Shown piece after piece: positions 55,526-64,000 of a stretch of DNA of 64,000 bases (positions are counted from its first letter, which is position 1; every line of letters starts with the position of its first letter). The notes beneath the pieces were generated by a model. That model made no database searches and was not told where the DNA came from. It saw only the letters and a list, made by a program, of their open reading frames with translations. Source of the stretch: Paludibacteraceae bacterium (lineage in GTDB: Bacteria > Bacteroidota > Bacteroidia > Bacteroidales > Paludibacteraceae); NCBI GenBank assembly GCA_024693065.1, contig JAILLP010000023.1:62001-126000 (forward strand), in the 5' to 3' direction. Made by a program: the position numbers and the translations under genes.

Positions 55526-55546
55526 AGGAATTCTTACAACTAGAGG

Positions 55547-55580
55547 AAAAAAGGAAGGGCATTTGTCCTTCCTTTTTTTT
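55547..55580 (+). terminator. Rho-independent terminator of the atp operon
   Basis: A 12-base stem (55547-55558 with 55567-55578) with an 8-base loop, followed by T to 55580. Confidence 0.92.
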
Positions 55581-55610
55581 TGCGGTGGAGGGCCCTAGGG
55601 CGATACGAAT

Positions 55611-55629
55611 TGTAGAGACGGCACGGCCA
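55611..55629. repeat. REP half-site
   Basis: Contains GTAGAGACGGCACGGCC, one arm of the REP type seen at 18738; the other arm has decayed. Confidence 0.35.
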
Positions 55630-55825
55630 CATCGTATATTCGGTGCAGGCGGGGTTATTATGTGGTAAAAACATTTAATGTGAATTGGTCGAAATGTTAT
55701 ATTTCTAAGTATTTATGAATATATTTGTGAATAATCACTTTTAATTTATTGCCAGTCCTGTGACTGACAGTGGCGAAGCCGTACCAACTACTGCTTAATC
55801 GCTGTCAAATATGAAGATAATCAGG

Positions 55826-55999
55826 AGGATAGTTGGTCTTATGCGCAGGAGAACGTGAGGCAAGGAATTAAGAGTTAAGAATTAAGAATTAAGAATTAAG
55901 AGTTAAGCTTTCCTTAAGGACAGTGCTTATAAGCCTGAAAGGCTTAAACAAATATAGCCCATGGGCAACGCCCTGGGTCGAGGTTGGGGAGTGCGTATC
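55826..55999 (+). repeat. Copy A of a ~170-base duplicated intergenic element
   Basis: Contains GGTCTTATG..., an array of AAGAATT/GAGTTAAG words, then AAGCTTTCCTTAAGGACAGT, GCCTGAAAGGC, the GGGCAACGCCCTGGG palindrome and GGGAGTGCGTATC. A near copy lies at 57800-57973, so the gene between is bracketed by direct repeats. Confidence 0.8.
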
Positions 56000-56130
56000 C
56001 CCATATGATGCGTACACCCTGAGCCCCAATGGGGCGAACACATCACAGGCAGGGGTGTCAACCCCTGTTGGGGCGTAAACCCCTGTGTGGAACGTGATGG
56101 ACGGTATTGGAACCCCGAGGGGGTGAAACG
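56000..56130. repeat. Palindromic repeat block
   Basis: Short inverted units such as GCCCCAATGGGGC and ACCCCTGTTGGGGC and an arm CCCCGAGGGGG. It continues copy A and is missing from copy B. No coding frame is convincing in 55581-56188. Confidence 0.5.
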
Positions 56131-56188
56131 AAATGATGTTACCCCAAATATCATCACAGATTAAAACCATTTTATCATTATAAATTAA

Positions 56189-57790
56189 ATGAATCGAAAA
56201 GTTTTTCTCTACATCGTATTATTGTTCTGCTTCCAGCAAGTGATGGCAGAACCCATTCGATACAGTTATGACGCGAAGAGGGACTCCTTGACCTTCACGG
56301 GAGAGGGGACTCTGGAACAGAAGCATGTGAAACAAGCGTTGGCGAAATATCCTCGCACAAAGATTGTCTATGTGGGAGGAAATGTCTCCTCCGTTGGATA
56401 TGAGGCGTTCAATGGTTGTAATAATGTGGAGACCATTATATTTTCACCATCCGTTTTGGGAAGTGGATATGCTGCTATTCGTAATTGTAAGAAGTTGTCT
56501 AAAGTGGTGCTTCCTGAAAATTATAAGAATATTGCTTGCTTCCTTTCGAATTGTCCTAATTTGGAGTCCTTTGTTGTTCCTGATTCCGTTAAAGGGATAA
56601 AGGAATTATCTGGCGATTGTCCATTTAGAAAATTACATATAGGTCAGAATCTTGTACATACTGTTGGTGATTACGGAATTCGTTCGAAACGCCTTGCTTC
56701 CATTACGGTCTCGCCAGGCAATAAGCTTTTTTTCTCGCAGGATGAAGTGCTTTATAAGTATTATCGGGTAATGACTTACTCAAGATCATGTGACAGTATA
56801 AAAGAGATAACTATTGTCAAATATCCTCCAGCAAAAGAGGGAAATAGGTTTGTTATTCCTCCGTATGTGATGTATGTTGAAGAAAATGCATTTGATGGTT
56901 GCCAATTCGATACGCTTGTTTTCCCTGAATCGATAAAAAAAGTGTTTGACTATGCTGTCACTTGGTGTCCCAATCTCCGATGTATCGAGATGCATTGGCA
57001 AGATCCGAATGAAGTGTTCAGGTATCCACAGCCATTTGACGAGATTAACACATCTAAGATTACGTTAAAAGTACCTAAAGGTACAAAGGATCTCTACATC
57101 GATTTGTTTAACACTCGAAGGGGGTATCAATTTAGGGTGGAGGAGGATACTTCGGTTCATGCGCAAGAGAAGGATGAGACGAAAGGAATAAAAGCCTACA
57201 AAGATCCGATTCTTAATCCACAGAATTGGGCTATACCCTATAGTAAGGAAGATATTGAGTATGATAAGACTATCCATCTGATTTTTGATTATAATAGTGT
57301 GGAACATGAGATTGAGGCGGCTAAAAATGGAACTGAGATCGCGAAACGTGTATATGCTGTTTTGTACAATACAGATGATACGCTCATATCCAAGGAGAGA
57401 AAAATGGATCTCCTGCACAGGATGATGTTACTGGAATGCTATGCAGTAAAGGCGTATAGAGATATGTTGGACTTTGATAAGGATTTTGATATGTTAGCAA
57501 AGCACCCCGAATATTGTATTCCTCTTATGTGTGGCTACTATGCAAATATGGAACAATTTGCTTTTATAGACATAGATTCTTTTGAAAACAAGTTGGAAGA
57601 GATTGTGCCTCCTTCGTATGTGCCTTATTACCGGGAATATTTGAAGATTGTTCGAATGAAAAGATCCGGACAAGATATTTATAGGAAGGAAAGCACTTTT
57701 TATAAGCTTATGATACAGCTTGCCAAAGAAAAGGGACTAAATAATTTAAATTGTGGTTATGTGAATTTAGAAAACGGATATTTTTGGTAG
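56189..57790 (+). CDS. Secreted BspA-type leucine-rich repeat protein
   Basis: A 533-residue protein with a signal peptide (MNRKVFLYIVLLFCFQQVMA). Residues about 60-320 have leucine-rich repeats of the BspA (LRR_5) sort: VSSVGYEAFNGCNNVETIIF, IRNCKKLSKVVLPENY, VEENAFDGCQFDTLVFPESI. Residues about 330-533 are a charged, mostly helical domain I do not recognise. It may bind host or bacterial surfaces. The gene lies between two direct repeats of about 170 bases. Confidence 0.85.
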   Translation: MNRKVFLYIVLLFCFQQVMAEPIRYSYDAKRDSLTFTGEGTLEQKHVKQALAKYPRTKIVYVGGNVSSVGYEAFNGCNNVETIIFSPSVLGSGYAAIRNCKKLSKVVLPENYKNIACFLSNCPNLESFVVPDSVKGIKELSGDCPFRKLHIGQNLVHTVGDYGIRSKRLASITVSPGNKLFFSQDEVLYKYYRVMTYSRSCDSIKEITIVKYPPAKEGNRFVIPPYVMYVEENAFDGCQFDTLVFPESIKKVFDYAVTWCPNLRCIEMHWQDPNEVFRYPQPFDEINTSKITLKVPKGTKDLYIDLFNTRRGYQFRVEEDTSVHAQEKDETKGIKAYKDPILNPQNWAIPYSKEDIEYDKTIHLIFDYNSVEHEIEAAKNGTEIAKRVYAVLYNTDDTLISKERKMDLLHRMMLLECYAVKAYRDMLDFDKDFDMLAKHPEYCIPLMCGYYANMEQFAFIDIDSFENKLEEIVPPSYVPYYREYLKIVRMKRSGQDIYRKESTFYKLMIQLAKEKGLNNLNCGYVNLENGYFW

Positions 57791-57799
57791 TGGTAATTT

Positions 57800-57973
57800 A
57801 AGGAGGAGGATGGTTAGTCTTATACATAGGAGAATGTGACGTGTGGAATTAAGAGTTAAGAATTAAGAGTTAAGAGTTAAGCTTTCCTCAAGGACAGTGC
57901 TTATAAGCCTGAAAGGCTTAAACAAATATAGTCCATGGGCACTGCTCTGGGTCGAGGTTGGGGAGTGCGTATC
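57800..57973 (+). repeat. Copy B of the duplicated intergenic element
   Basis: Matches copy A (55826-55999) over its length with scattered changes, ending at GGGAGTGCGTATC. The downstream palindromic block of copy A is absent; a lipoprotein gene follows instead. Confidence 0.8.
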
Positions 57974-57989
57974 ATAAATAACGATCTAT

Positions 57990-58751
57990 ATGAAAGATAA
58001 ACACACATTGTTAATCGTTTTAGGATGGCTACTGACGCTTTCCCTTTGTGCTAGTTGTAATACGAACAACGAAAACGCATCCATTGAGGAGGAGCGTAAC
58101 TCAATTGCCATTTTCTTGTTTTCTATGGATTCTGTTCCTGTTCATTATGTGGTTCTAAACACATTGGACAAAGGGGAATATCGTTATATGACTTGGTATG
58201 AAATCGGTATGGATGGTGAACGGAAGCAACCATACAGGTATCGATTTTGTATAAATAAAGATACGTTGTTTGCCAGTATTAAATATCAGGATGATACCAT
58301 TCGTAAGATTTTGATGGTCCGTGACTCGTTAACACATCACTTTACGCCTCTTGTCTTGGACGAGAAGGGTGATTCAATCCCATATGATTCACTTGAGCAT
58401 TATTATGAACATTCTGATCGTGTACCACCTCCTCCAGGTAATGACTTTGTCACAAAATTCAGGGGAAAACAAGTTATCACGTTGAATGGACAACCGTATG
58501 AAGCATATCGGTTCGATAAAAAAGATGTTGATGCCTTGTCCTATTCTCATGTGGAAAAAATATATTTTGATTTCCTGTTCAATATTCTTGCCGTAGAATG
58601 GATGGATGATGAGAACGCAAACATACCATATAATGGTTTAATTAATAGAAGTTGTATAATCGATTATGATGGGACATCTTCAATGATACTATTGGATTCG
58701 GTCCCGGAGGTGGTGAAAAGCGTTGTTGATTCTTTATCCATGAAGAAATAA
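57990..58751 (+). CDS. Lipoprotein of unknown function
   Basis: A 253-residue protein with a lipoprotein signal (MKDKHTLLIVLGWLLTLSLCASC, lipobox CASC). The mature part is mixed alpha/beta with charged loops (a PPPPGND linker at about 146) and no motif I recognise. It lies between two secreted-protein genes and starts just after repeat copy B, from which its promoter may come. Confidence 0.7.
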   Translation: MKDKHTLLIVLGWLLTLSLCASCNTNNENASIEEERNSIAIFLFSMDSVPVHYVVLNTLDKGEYRYMTWYEIGMDGERKQPYRYRFCINKDTLFASIKYQDDTIRKILMVRDSLTHHFTPLVLDEKGDSIPYDSLEHYYEHSDRVPPPPGNDFVTKFRGKQVITLNGQPYEAYRFDKKDVDALSYSHVEKIYFDFLFNILAVEWMDDENANIPYNGLINRSCIIDYDGTSSMILLDSVPEVVKSVVDSLSMKK

Positions 58752-58912
58752 TAGGTATTTGTATGTTGACGTATAATGAACGGTTATCCTTCCTTATCTT
58801 AAACCGACGGAATGTAAAGTTCATGACAGAGAATGGTTTATTGACCTATTTGGTCGTTTTACTCAATACACACATGTGACGCCCTAGCGTTGATGTTTAA
58901 ATATACTGGAAT

Positions 58913-61189
58913 ATGATGAGATTGGTGAAAATGTTAATGCGGAAGTATGTGAAACCTGTGTTATTGGTTCCGATGATTCTGATCCTTCCTTGGCAGATGT
59001 CTCTTGCGCAAGGACAAGGGGGTATGGATTCGACGTCGAATGAAGGATCTAAAAACATGGACCTTTATGTGGTTAACGACTATCAATATAAGGGACGATG
59101 TGATATACAGGATATCACGTTCCCGGATTCATTGCTGGTTATTGGCGTGTCAGCTTTTCAGGGATGCCGGAATCTTATGGATGTGGTGATTCCCAATGGT
59201 TGCGAGGAGGTTATGGACAGTGCGTTTTATGGCTGTAGGTCTTTGCGCACGATCGAAATACCTGCGTCTGTGTCACATGTGGGGAGAAACGCCTTTCCAA
59301 TGAATGCTGTATTGATCGTTAAGAAGAAGTCATTGGCGGAGAGCTATGCGAGGGAGTTTGGCCTGACCTATGCGTATAAGCGTGGTCAACAGAAGTATGT
59401 TGGAAGGAAAAAGGTCGAGGATATGACTTTGGATGTGTCGAAAGACGATGATAATGAGGAAATGAGCGAAATCCCTGTCGGGCAATATGAATGGCGAGAT
59501 GACATAAAGAAAGTTATATTTTCAGACTCGTTGTTGAGTATTGGCAGTTATGCCTTCCTGGGTTGCCGTAACCTTGCGGATGTGTCGATTCCTGATGGTT
59601 GTGAAACAATCTACGATTTCGCTTTCGGGGCTTGTACCTCCTTGCGGACAATAAAGATTCCACCATCGGTGAAGTTTATAGGCACCTATGCTTTCCCTTT
59701 GGATGTCTCCTTGTTGGTGGAGAAGGGCTCATATGCGGAATTGTATGCGAGGAATAACGGCATGGATTTCAATGTCGGACGTGGACAAATCAAGAAGGTT
59801 ATTGGTCCGATTTTAAAGACGCAATGGAATCAGCCACTCGATTATTTTTATCAGCAAGACAAGTATGGCGAAGACCAAAATGGTGATGGGGTATGTCATG
59901 CCATCGCGTTAGGACAGATATTTAATCATCTCGGATTGAATGTTTATGGTGCCCGCAGTTACGCCACATCCGACCATGTGTACTATGGGGATTTTGACCA
60001 AAACAGAGTCGATATGAGTGCCTTGCCCGCATATATGGAGCGTACCCCGACCTTGAACAAGGAATTTTACCAGTACATAGAGAACCTGGCGATAGCTTCG
60101 GAACATGGATGGAGCAATGAGGAGGAGGTGCATGGGGTTGGTTATACGATAGGGCAGCATGTCCCTGTCCATTTCAAGATCCACTATTTGAGGAATGAAG
60201 GCAAAGTGAATCTGGAGAAAATCATTCGGAAAAGCCTGAAAAAGAATATCCCAGTATATGCGGGAATGCAAGGCAAAACGACACCGGGTCACGCAGTCGT
60301 GATAGATGGTATAAGAAAGAAAAATGGATACACGGAGGTGCATCTTAATTTCGGATGGGGAGGCTATGCCAACAGATGGACTCCCTTGCAATCTTCCGTC
60401 CGTGTCAGAGGGGGCGATGGAAATAAATATTATCGTGTTTCCTACATCTATGAAATAACACCCCTTGATAAGAAAGAATTGAAGGAGTGGAAGCCTTTCC
60501 GCCTGACGCAAAATCAGTTGGACGCTATGAAAAACGAAACTAGGGTGACGGCGGAACTGCGTAATGACACTTTGTATATCCCGGAAGGAACGTGCGCTAT
60601 TCCTCCATATCATAAAAAATTCGCGAAGGATACCACAATTAGGCACATTTCTCTCCCTTCCACATTGCAGTCTGTTTATAAAAGTTTCATGGATCTATCG
60701 AAGGTGGAGGAATTGCACATACCGCGGCATGTAAGGTACCTGCATTCGGAATTTTTCAAAAACATGAAAAATTTGAAGAAGTTGTATTATGATTCCGAAG
60801 AGGAGGCGGTATGCTATGGTCCCTTATTCAGAAGTTGTAATAAATTGACGACGATAGAGTTTGGCCCTAATGTCAAGTGCGTTCCTAAGTATATGCTCGA
60901 TGAGAATGTCTTGGTGAGGCAGATCATATGGTCGGAAAGCATTGAACGTATTGGTTATGCCGCTTTTCATCATGCGCGCGTGAAGGAGATAGAATTGCCT
61001 TCTAGTGTGAAAAAGATAGATGATTTCGCCTTCCAAAGCCTTTATTTGAAGACCATTACAATCCCTAATTCAGTGCAAAGCATAGGGAAACATAGTTTCT
61101 TGGAGAAAACGACGATCAAGTGTAGAAAGGATTCGTATGCGTATAAATGGGCGAAGAGACATAAAATGACAATAGAAGTCATCCCTTGA
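58913..61189 (+). CDS. C10-like cysteine peptidase between BspA-type leucine-rich repeats
   Basis: A 758-residue protein with a signal peptide (to about residue 33). Residues 55-285 and about 545-740 hold BspA-like LRR units (LLVIGVSAFQGCRNLMDVVIP, IERIGYAAFHHARVKEIELP). Residues about 300-520 match the streptopain (C10) fold: the catalytic Cys328 in DGVCHAIALGQIFNH, His460 in GHAVVIDGI, and NFGWGGYANRW. The Cys context reads GVCHAIA instead of the usual GCVATA. Family members are secreted papain-like proteases. The repeats on both sides probably bind a target. Confidence 0.85.
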   Translation: MMRLVKMLMRKYVKPVLLVPMILILPWQMSLAQGQGGMDSTSNEGSKNMDLYVVNDYQYKGRCDIQDITFPDSLLVIGVSAFQGCRNLMDVVIPNGCEEVMDSAFYGCRSLRTIEIPASVSHVGRNAFPMNAVLIVKKKSLAESYAREFGLTYAYKRGQQKYVGRKKVEDMTLDVSKDDDNEEMSEIPVGQYEWRDDIKKVIFSDSLLSIGSYAFLGCRNLADVSIPDGCETIYDFAFGACTSLRTIKIPPSVKFIGTYAFPLDVSLLVEKGSYAELYARNNGMDFNVGRGQIKKVIGPILKTQWNQPLDYFYQQDKYGEDQNGDGVCHAIALGQIFNHLGLNVYGARSYATSDHVYYGDFDQNRVDMSALPAYMERTPTLNKEFYQYIENLAIASEHGWSNEEEVHGVGYTIGQHVPVHFKIHYLRNEGKVNLEKIIRKSLKKNIPVYAGMQGKTTPGHAVVIDGIRKKNGYTEVHLNFGWGGYANRWTPLQSSVRVRGGDGNKYYRVSYIYEITPLDKKELKEWKPFRLTQNQLDAMKNETRVTAELRNDTLYIPEGTCAIPPYHKKFAKDTTIRHISLPSTLQSVYKSFMDLSKVEELHIPRHVRYLHSEFFKNMKNLKKLYYDSEEEAVCYGPLFRSCNKLTTIEFGPNVKCVPKYMLDENVLVRQIIWSESIERIGYAAFHHARVKEIELPSSVKKIDDFAFQSLYLKTITIPNSVQSIGKHSFLEKTTIKCRKDSYAYKWAKRHKMTIEVIP

Positions 61190-61244
61190 TAAAATCTGCA
61201 AGGGAGATTTTGCCAAGGGAAAGTGTGCGTCAACCTGCTCGCTC

Positions 61245-61745
61245 CTAAAAAATTATTCCTATCTCTGTTTGGGTCTTTTTGATGATCGACATCATCTCGT
61301 CTGGCAAAACTCTCCGAATTTTAGAGCTATCGCAATATAGGATATAGGGTATGGAATGGATGTTATAAGCGGCGGCCAAGTTGGGGTTTTGGTCTAAATC
61401 CAATTTGTAGAACTGAAATGTTCCTGCGCAACCATCCGCCAATGCTTCAATAATGGGGGCGAGTTGCTTGCACGGGCCGCACCATGTCGTATAAATGTCC
61501 ACAAATGCGGGTCCTTCGCCTATGTATGTATCTTTGTCAGTGTTAAAATCCGCCACTAACTTGATGAACTGATCTTCTGATATGCTGTCTACCTTTCCAT
61601 TCCCCCAAGGTGTATTCTCCTCTGCTTCTGTTACATCTTCGGTTTGAGCCTCTGGGGTTTCCTTCCCTGATTTTAAGTAATAAACCACCCCTCTAACAAT
61701 TAGAAGGCAGATGATGATTACAATCCATTTATATCTTTTTTCCAT
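61245..61745 (-). CDS. Membrane-anchored thioredoxin-family protein
   Basis: A 166-residue protein with an N-terminal membrane helix (residues 7-24), a Glu-rich linker and a thioredoxin domain with active site WCGPC (88-92) and the cis-Pro region HSIPYILY. The anchor places the domain outside the cytoplasmic membrane, where it would reduce or oxidise disulfides of envelope proteins. It converges on the C10-like gene. Confidence 0.9.
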   Translation of the reverse strand: MEKRYKWIVIIICLLIVRGVVYYLKSGKETPEAQTEDVTEAEENTPWGNGKVDSISEDQFIKLVADFNTDKDTYIGEGPAFVDIYTTWCGPCKQLAPIIEALADGCAGTFQFYKLDLDQNPNLAAAYNIHSIPYILYCDSSKIRRVLPDEMMSIIKKTQTEIGIIF

Positions 61746-61801
61746 ATCTTGTGAATTATGTTTCGTTAGAGAATATGTGACAAATCCAAATCCTTATCCT
61801 A

Positions 61802-62953
61802 TTATTTCGGAGCTCTCTTATATAGATATGCCGCGATGATGGAGAACACCACATTCGGCATCCAAGTCGCCAGCATTGGGGAGAGCGAACCGTTGACCGT
61901 GAAGGTGGACGAAATGGAGTAGAATAGGATGTACAAGATGCTCAACAGCAGACCTAGCGCTAAGTTGAGACCCATGCCACCTTTCACCTTCTTCGATGAG
62001 AGCGAGAGCCCTATGATGGTCAGGATGAAGGCGGCGAACGGGAATGCATAACGCTTCTCGTACTCCAGCTCGAAGTTCTTGATGTTGCCGATGCCTCGTG
62101 TCCTTTGCCGTTCTATGTAGACCTTCAACTCTTTGTTGTTCATCTGTTCTTGCATACCTGGGAAGATGAAGAAATCGTCGGGTATGATGTTGAGGGTCAC
62201 GTTCATGGTGTCTCCTTTCGTGATGGATTCGTACAATCCGTCGAAGTCACGTTTGGTGTAATTGACGTAATGCCAGGAGTGTTCTCCATCCCAGAAAATG
62301 TTTTGGGCCGTGATGCGGGAGACGATGGATTTATCTTTATAGACATCCATGGAGACGCGGTGCCCCTTGTTCAATTCCCTGTCAAAATAGTCGATGTAGA
62401 GGATTTCGTTAGGTGAGACCTCCATTTGTACTTTCAGGACGTTGTCCTTCTTCTTTTTCTTTATATATTCCTCTTGGAAATCTATACGTTCCACATTTGC
62501 GGGAGGAATGATATAACCGCTTAGAATGAAGGTCATCAAAGCGATGATTCCAGCGGATATCATGTATGGCCTTGTGATGCGGTAGAAACTGATGCCGGAT
62601 GCGTATGTGGCGATGATTTCCGAGTTGTTCGCCAATTTGGAGGTGAAGAAAATCACAGCGATGAAGGTGAACAACGGGCTGAATAGGTTAGCGTAATAAG
62701 GGATGAAGTTGAGGTAATAGTTGAATATGATGGCTTTTAGTGGGGCTTCGTGCTCCATGAAGTCATCGATTTTCTCGGAGATGTCAAACACGACCGCGAT
62801 GCTGATGATCAGTATGATGGCGAGGAAGAATGCGCCTAGAAATTTTTTGATGATATACCAGTCGTATCGTTTTAGGCGTATGTCATCCCATGAGAACCCT
62901 TCTGCTCTGAATTTTTGTTTTATTTCGTTCTCTTGTGTTTCTTGATGCTTCAT
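61802..62953 (-). CDS. LptF/LptG-family lipopolysaccharide export permease
   Basis: A 383-residue YjgP/YjgQ protein with three N-terminal membrane helices, a periplasmic beta-jellyroll (about residues 130-290) and three C-terminal helices. Typical parts are LKRYDWYIIKKFLGAFFLAI and YEKRYAFPFAAFILTIIGLSLS. It would be one half of the transmembrane part that passes LPS from LptB to LptC/A. LptF and LptG cannot be told apart here. The start overlaps the tgt stop by 4 bases (ATGA). Confidence 0.92.
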   Translation of the reverse strand: MKHQETQENEIKQKFRAEGFSWDDIRLKRYDWYIIKKFLGAFFLAIILIISIAVVFDISEKIDDFMEHEAPLKAIIFNYYLNFIPYYANLFSPLFTFIAVIFFTSKLANNSEIIATYASGISFYRITRPYMISAGIIALMTFILSGYIIPPANVERIDFQEEYIKKKKKDNVLKVQMEVSPNEILYIDYFDRELNKGHRVSMDVYKDKSIVSRITAQNIFWDGEHSWHYVNYTKRDFDGLYESITKGDTMNVTLNIIPDDFFIFPGMQEQMNNKELKVYIERQRTRGIGNIKNFELEYEKRYAFPFAAFILTIIGLSLSSKKVKGGMGLNLALGLLLSILYILFYSISSTFTVNGSLSPMLATWMPNVVFSIIAAYLYKRAPK

Positions 62954-64000
62954 AATCTTACGCTAAGTTGTTTTACCATGGATGCTTTCCAAGAGGAGAA
63001 GTCATCCTCTAAAATATGTTTCCTTGCCTCTTTTACCAGCCAGAGGTAGAAGGCGAGGTTGTGGATGGAGGCTATTTGCAGGGCCAATAGTTCCTCCGCG
63101 ATGAAGAGGTGTCGGAGGTAGGCTCTGCTGTAGGCGGTGTCCACGTAGGAGGCGCCGTCCGCTTCGATAGGGGAGAAGTCGTTCGCCCATTTCAGGTTCC
63201 TCATGTTCATGATTCCCTGTTTGGTGAAAAGCATGCCGTTACGTCCGTTGCGGGTAGGCATGACGCAGTCGAACATATCCACGCCTCTCTCGATGCCCTC
63301 CAGTATGTTGACGGGTGTTCCCACTCCCATTAGGTAACGTGGTTTGTCCGTCGGTAGTATCTCGTTCACCACTTCGATCATTTCGTACATCACTTCGGCA
63401 GGTTCCCCCACCGCCAGTCCGCCGATGGCATTCCCCTCGCGCCCTTGTTCGGCGATGAATTCGGCCGAGCGTTGACGGAGGTCCTTGTAGGTGCATCCCT
63501 GTACGATAGGGAAGAAGGTTTGGCTATAGCCATATTTCGGCTCCGTCTCGTCGAAATGCTTGAGTCCGCGCACCAACCATCGTTGGGTGCGTTCCCAAGA
63601 CTTTTTCGCGTAGTTGTAGTCGGCCGTTCCCGGAGTACATTCGTCGAGCGCCATGATGATGTCCGCCCCGATGATGCGTTGCGTGTCCACCACGTTTTCC
63701 GGTGTGAAGATATGCTTGGAACCGTCGATGTGGGAGCGGAAGGTGCACCCCTCTTCCGTGAGTTTCCTGTTGTCGGATAGGGAGAAGACTTGGAATCCGC
63801 CGCTGTCCGTCAGGATGGGTTTGTCCCACCCGTTGAACTTGTGCAGTCCGCCTGCCTGCTCGAGTATTTTCAGGCCCGGACGGAGGTATAGGTGATAGGT
63901 GTTGCCCAAGATGATCTGGGCTTTTATGTCTTCCTTGATTTCCCTGGTATGGACACCTTTGACAGAGCCTAGGGTGCCGACCGGCATGAATATGGGGGTC
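62950..64000 (-). CDS. tgt: tRNA-guanine (queuine) transglycosylase (5' end cut by window)
   Basis: The frame is open to the right edge (TPIF before the ATG at 63987), so about 30 N-terminal residues are missing. Present are GVHTREIKEDIKAQIILGNTYHL by position, the catalytic Asp in ILTDSGGFQVF, the nucleophile Asp in MFDCVMPTRNGRNG, and SIHNLAFYLWLV. The usual zinc cluster CxCxxC before the RAYLRHL block is not there: the sequence reads ADGASYVDTAYSRAYLRHLF. It exchanges guanine at wobble position 34 for preQ1. It is coupled to the Lpt gene. Confidence 0.95.
   Translation of the reverse strand, partial: TPIFMPVGTLGSVKGVHTREIKEDIKAQIILGNTYHLYLRPGLKILEQAGGLHKFNGWDKPILTDSGGFQVFSLSDNRKLTEEGCTFRSHIDGSKHIFTPENVVDTQRIIGADIIMALDECTPGTADYNYAKKSWERTQRWLVRGLKHFDETEPKYGYSQTFFPIVQGCTYKDLRQRSAEFIAEQGREGNAIGGLAVGEPAEVMYEMIEVVNEILPTDKPRYLMGVGTPVNILEGIERGVDMFDCVMPTRNGRNGMLFTKQGIMNMRNLKWANDFSPIEADGASYVDTAYSRAYLRHLFIAEELLALQIASIHNLAFYLWLVKEARKHILEDDFSSWKASMVKQLSVRL

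Overview
The window reads as chromosomal DNA of a member of the Bacteroidales; the genus cannot be fixed from the sequence alone. The evidence is repeated -7 promoter boxes of the Bacteroides type (TAnnTTTG, often with TTTG about 19 bases upstream), few Shine-Dalgarno sequences, FISUMP and BspA-type surface proteins, a lipid-anchored BamA/TamA homologue (TamL-like), DUF4491, FloA, and an ATP synthase operon in the order D-C-x-B-E-F-H-A-G. No rRNA, CRISPR array, intact insertion sequence or prophage is visible.

Layout. 1-10.8 kb: NfeD (cut by the left edge), an M16 peptidase, two secreted proteins, a TPR protein overlapping a flippase-like membrane protein, then rsmA-corA-obgE-DUF4491. 10.8-15.1 kb: an accessory island with an EcoRI-type adenine methyltransferase behind a structured leader, an HTH-Fic protein with repeated operator boxes, a DUF262-HNH nuclease, and the relic of a REP-associated transposase carrying a perfect REP palindrome. 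15.2-22.5 kb: two paralogous surface proteins built of 26-residue Cys repeats flank a Na/phosphate cotransporter fused to PhoU and to a PhoB/OmpR-type DNA-binding domain, an acidic protein, a secreted protein and a tyrosine phosphatase. 22.8-33 kb: a GLUG-type lipoprotein, pgeF, a nitroreductase, DUF2520-KdsC-UbiA, floA, a POT transporter, htpG. 32.7-41.6 kb: MORN-like lipoprotein, tRNA-Arg, TrmH-type methylase, GH9 glycosidase, an outer-membrane protein, small lipoproteins, a lytic transglycosylase, a tandem universal stress protein. 41.9-47.9 kb: ispE, glmM-type mutase, TamL-like protein, tRNA-Arg, thiD. 48.3-55.5 kb: the atp operon. 55.6-61.2 kb: a repeat-rich locus of secreted proteins, including a C10-like cysteine peptidase set between leucine-rich repeats. 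61.2-64 kb: thioredoxin, an LptF/LptG permease and tgt (cut by the right edge).

Two loci stand out. The first is the transporter-PhoU-winged-helix fusion at 16611-18581. Its own promoter has, just upstream, two perfect GTTACAA repeats in 7-4-7 spacing, the layout bound by PhoB-family domains. This suggests a membrane-bound phosphate sensor that reads out directly to DNA. The second is the methyltransferase/HTH-Fic/DUF262-HNH island, in which the Fic protein sits where a controller protein would sit in a restriction-modification system and its promoter is wrapped in helically phased repeats. Both are inferences from sequence and have no experimental support here.

Most of the rest is ordinary housekeeping and envelope biology, with many exported proteins. 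Dispersed intergenic repeats (REP-like palindromes and arrays of short AAGAATT-type repeats) mark the accessory stretches.
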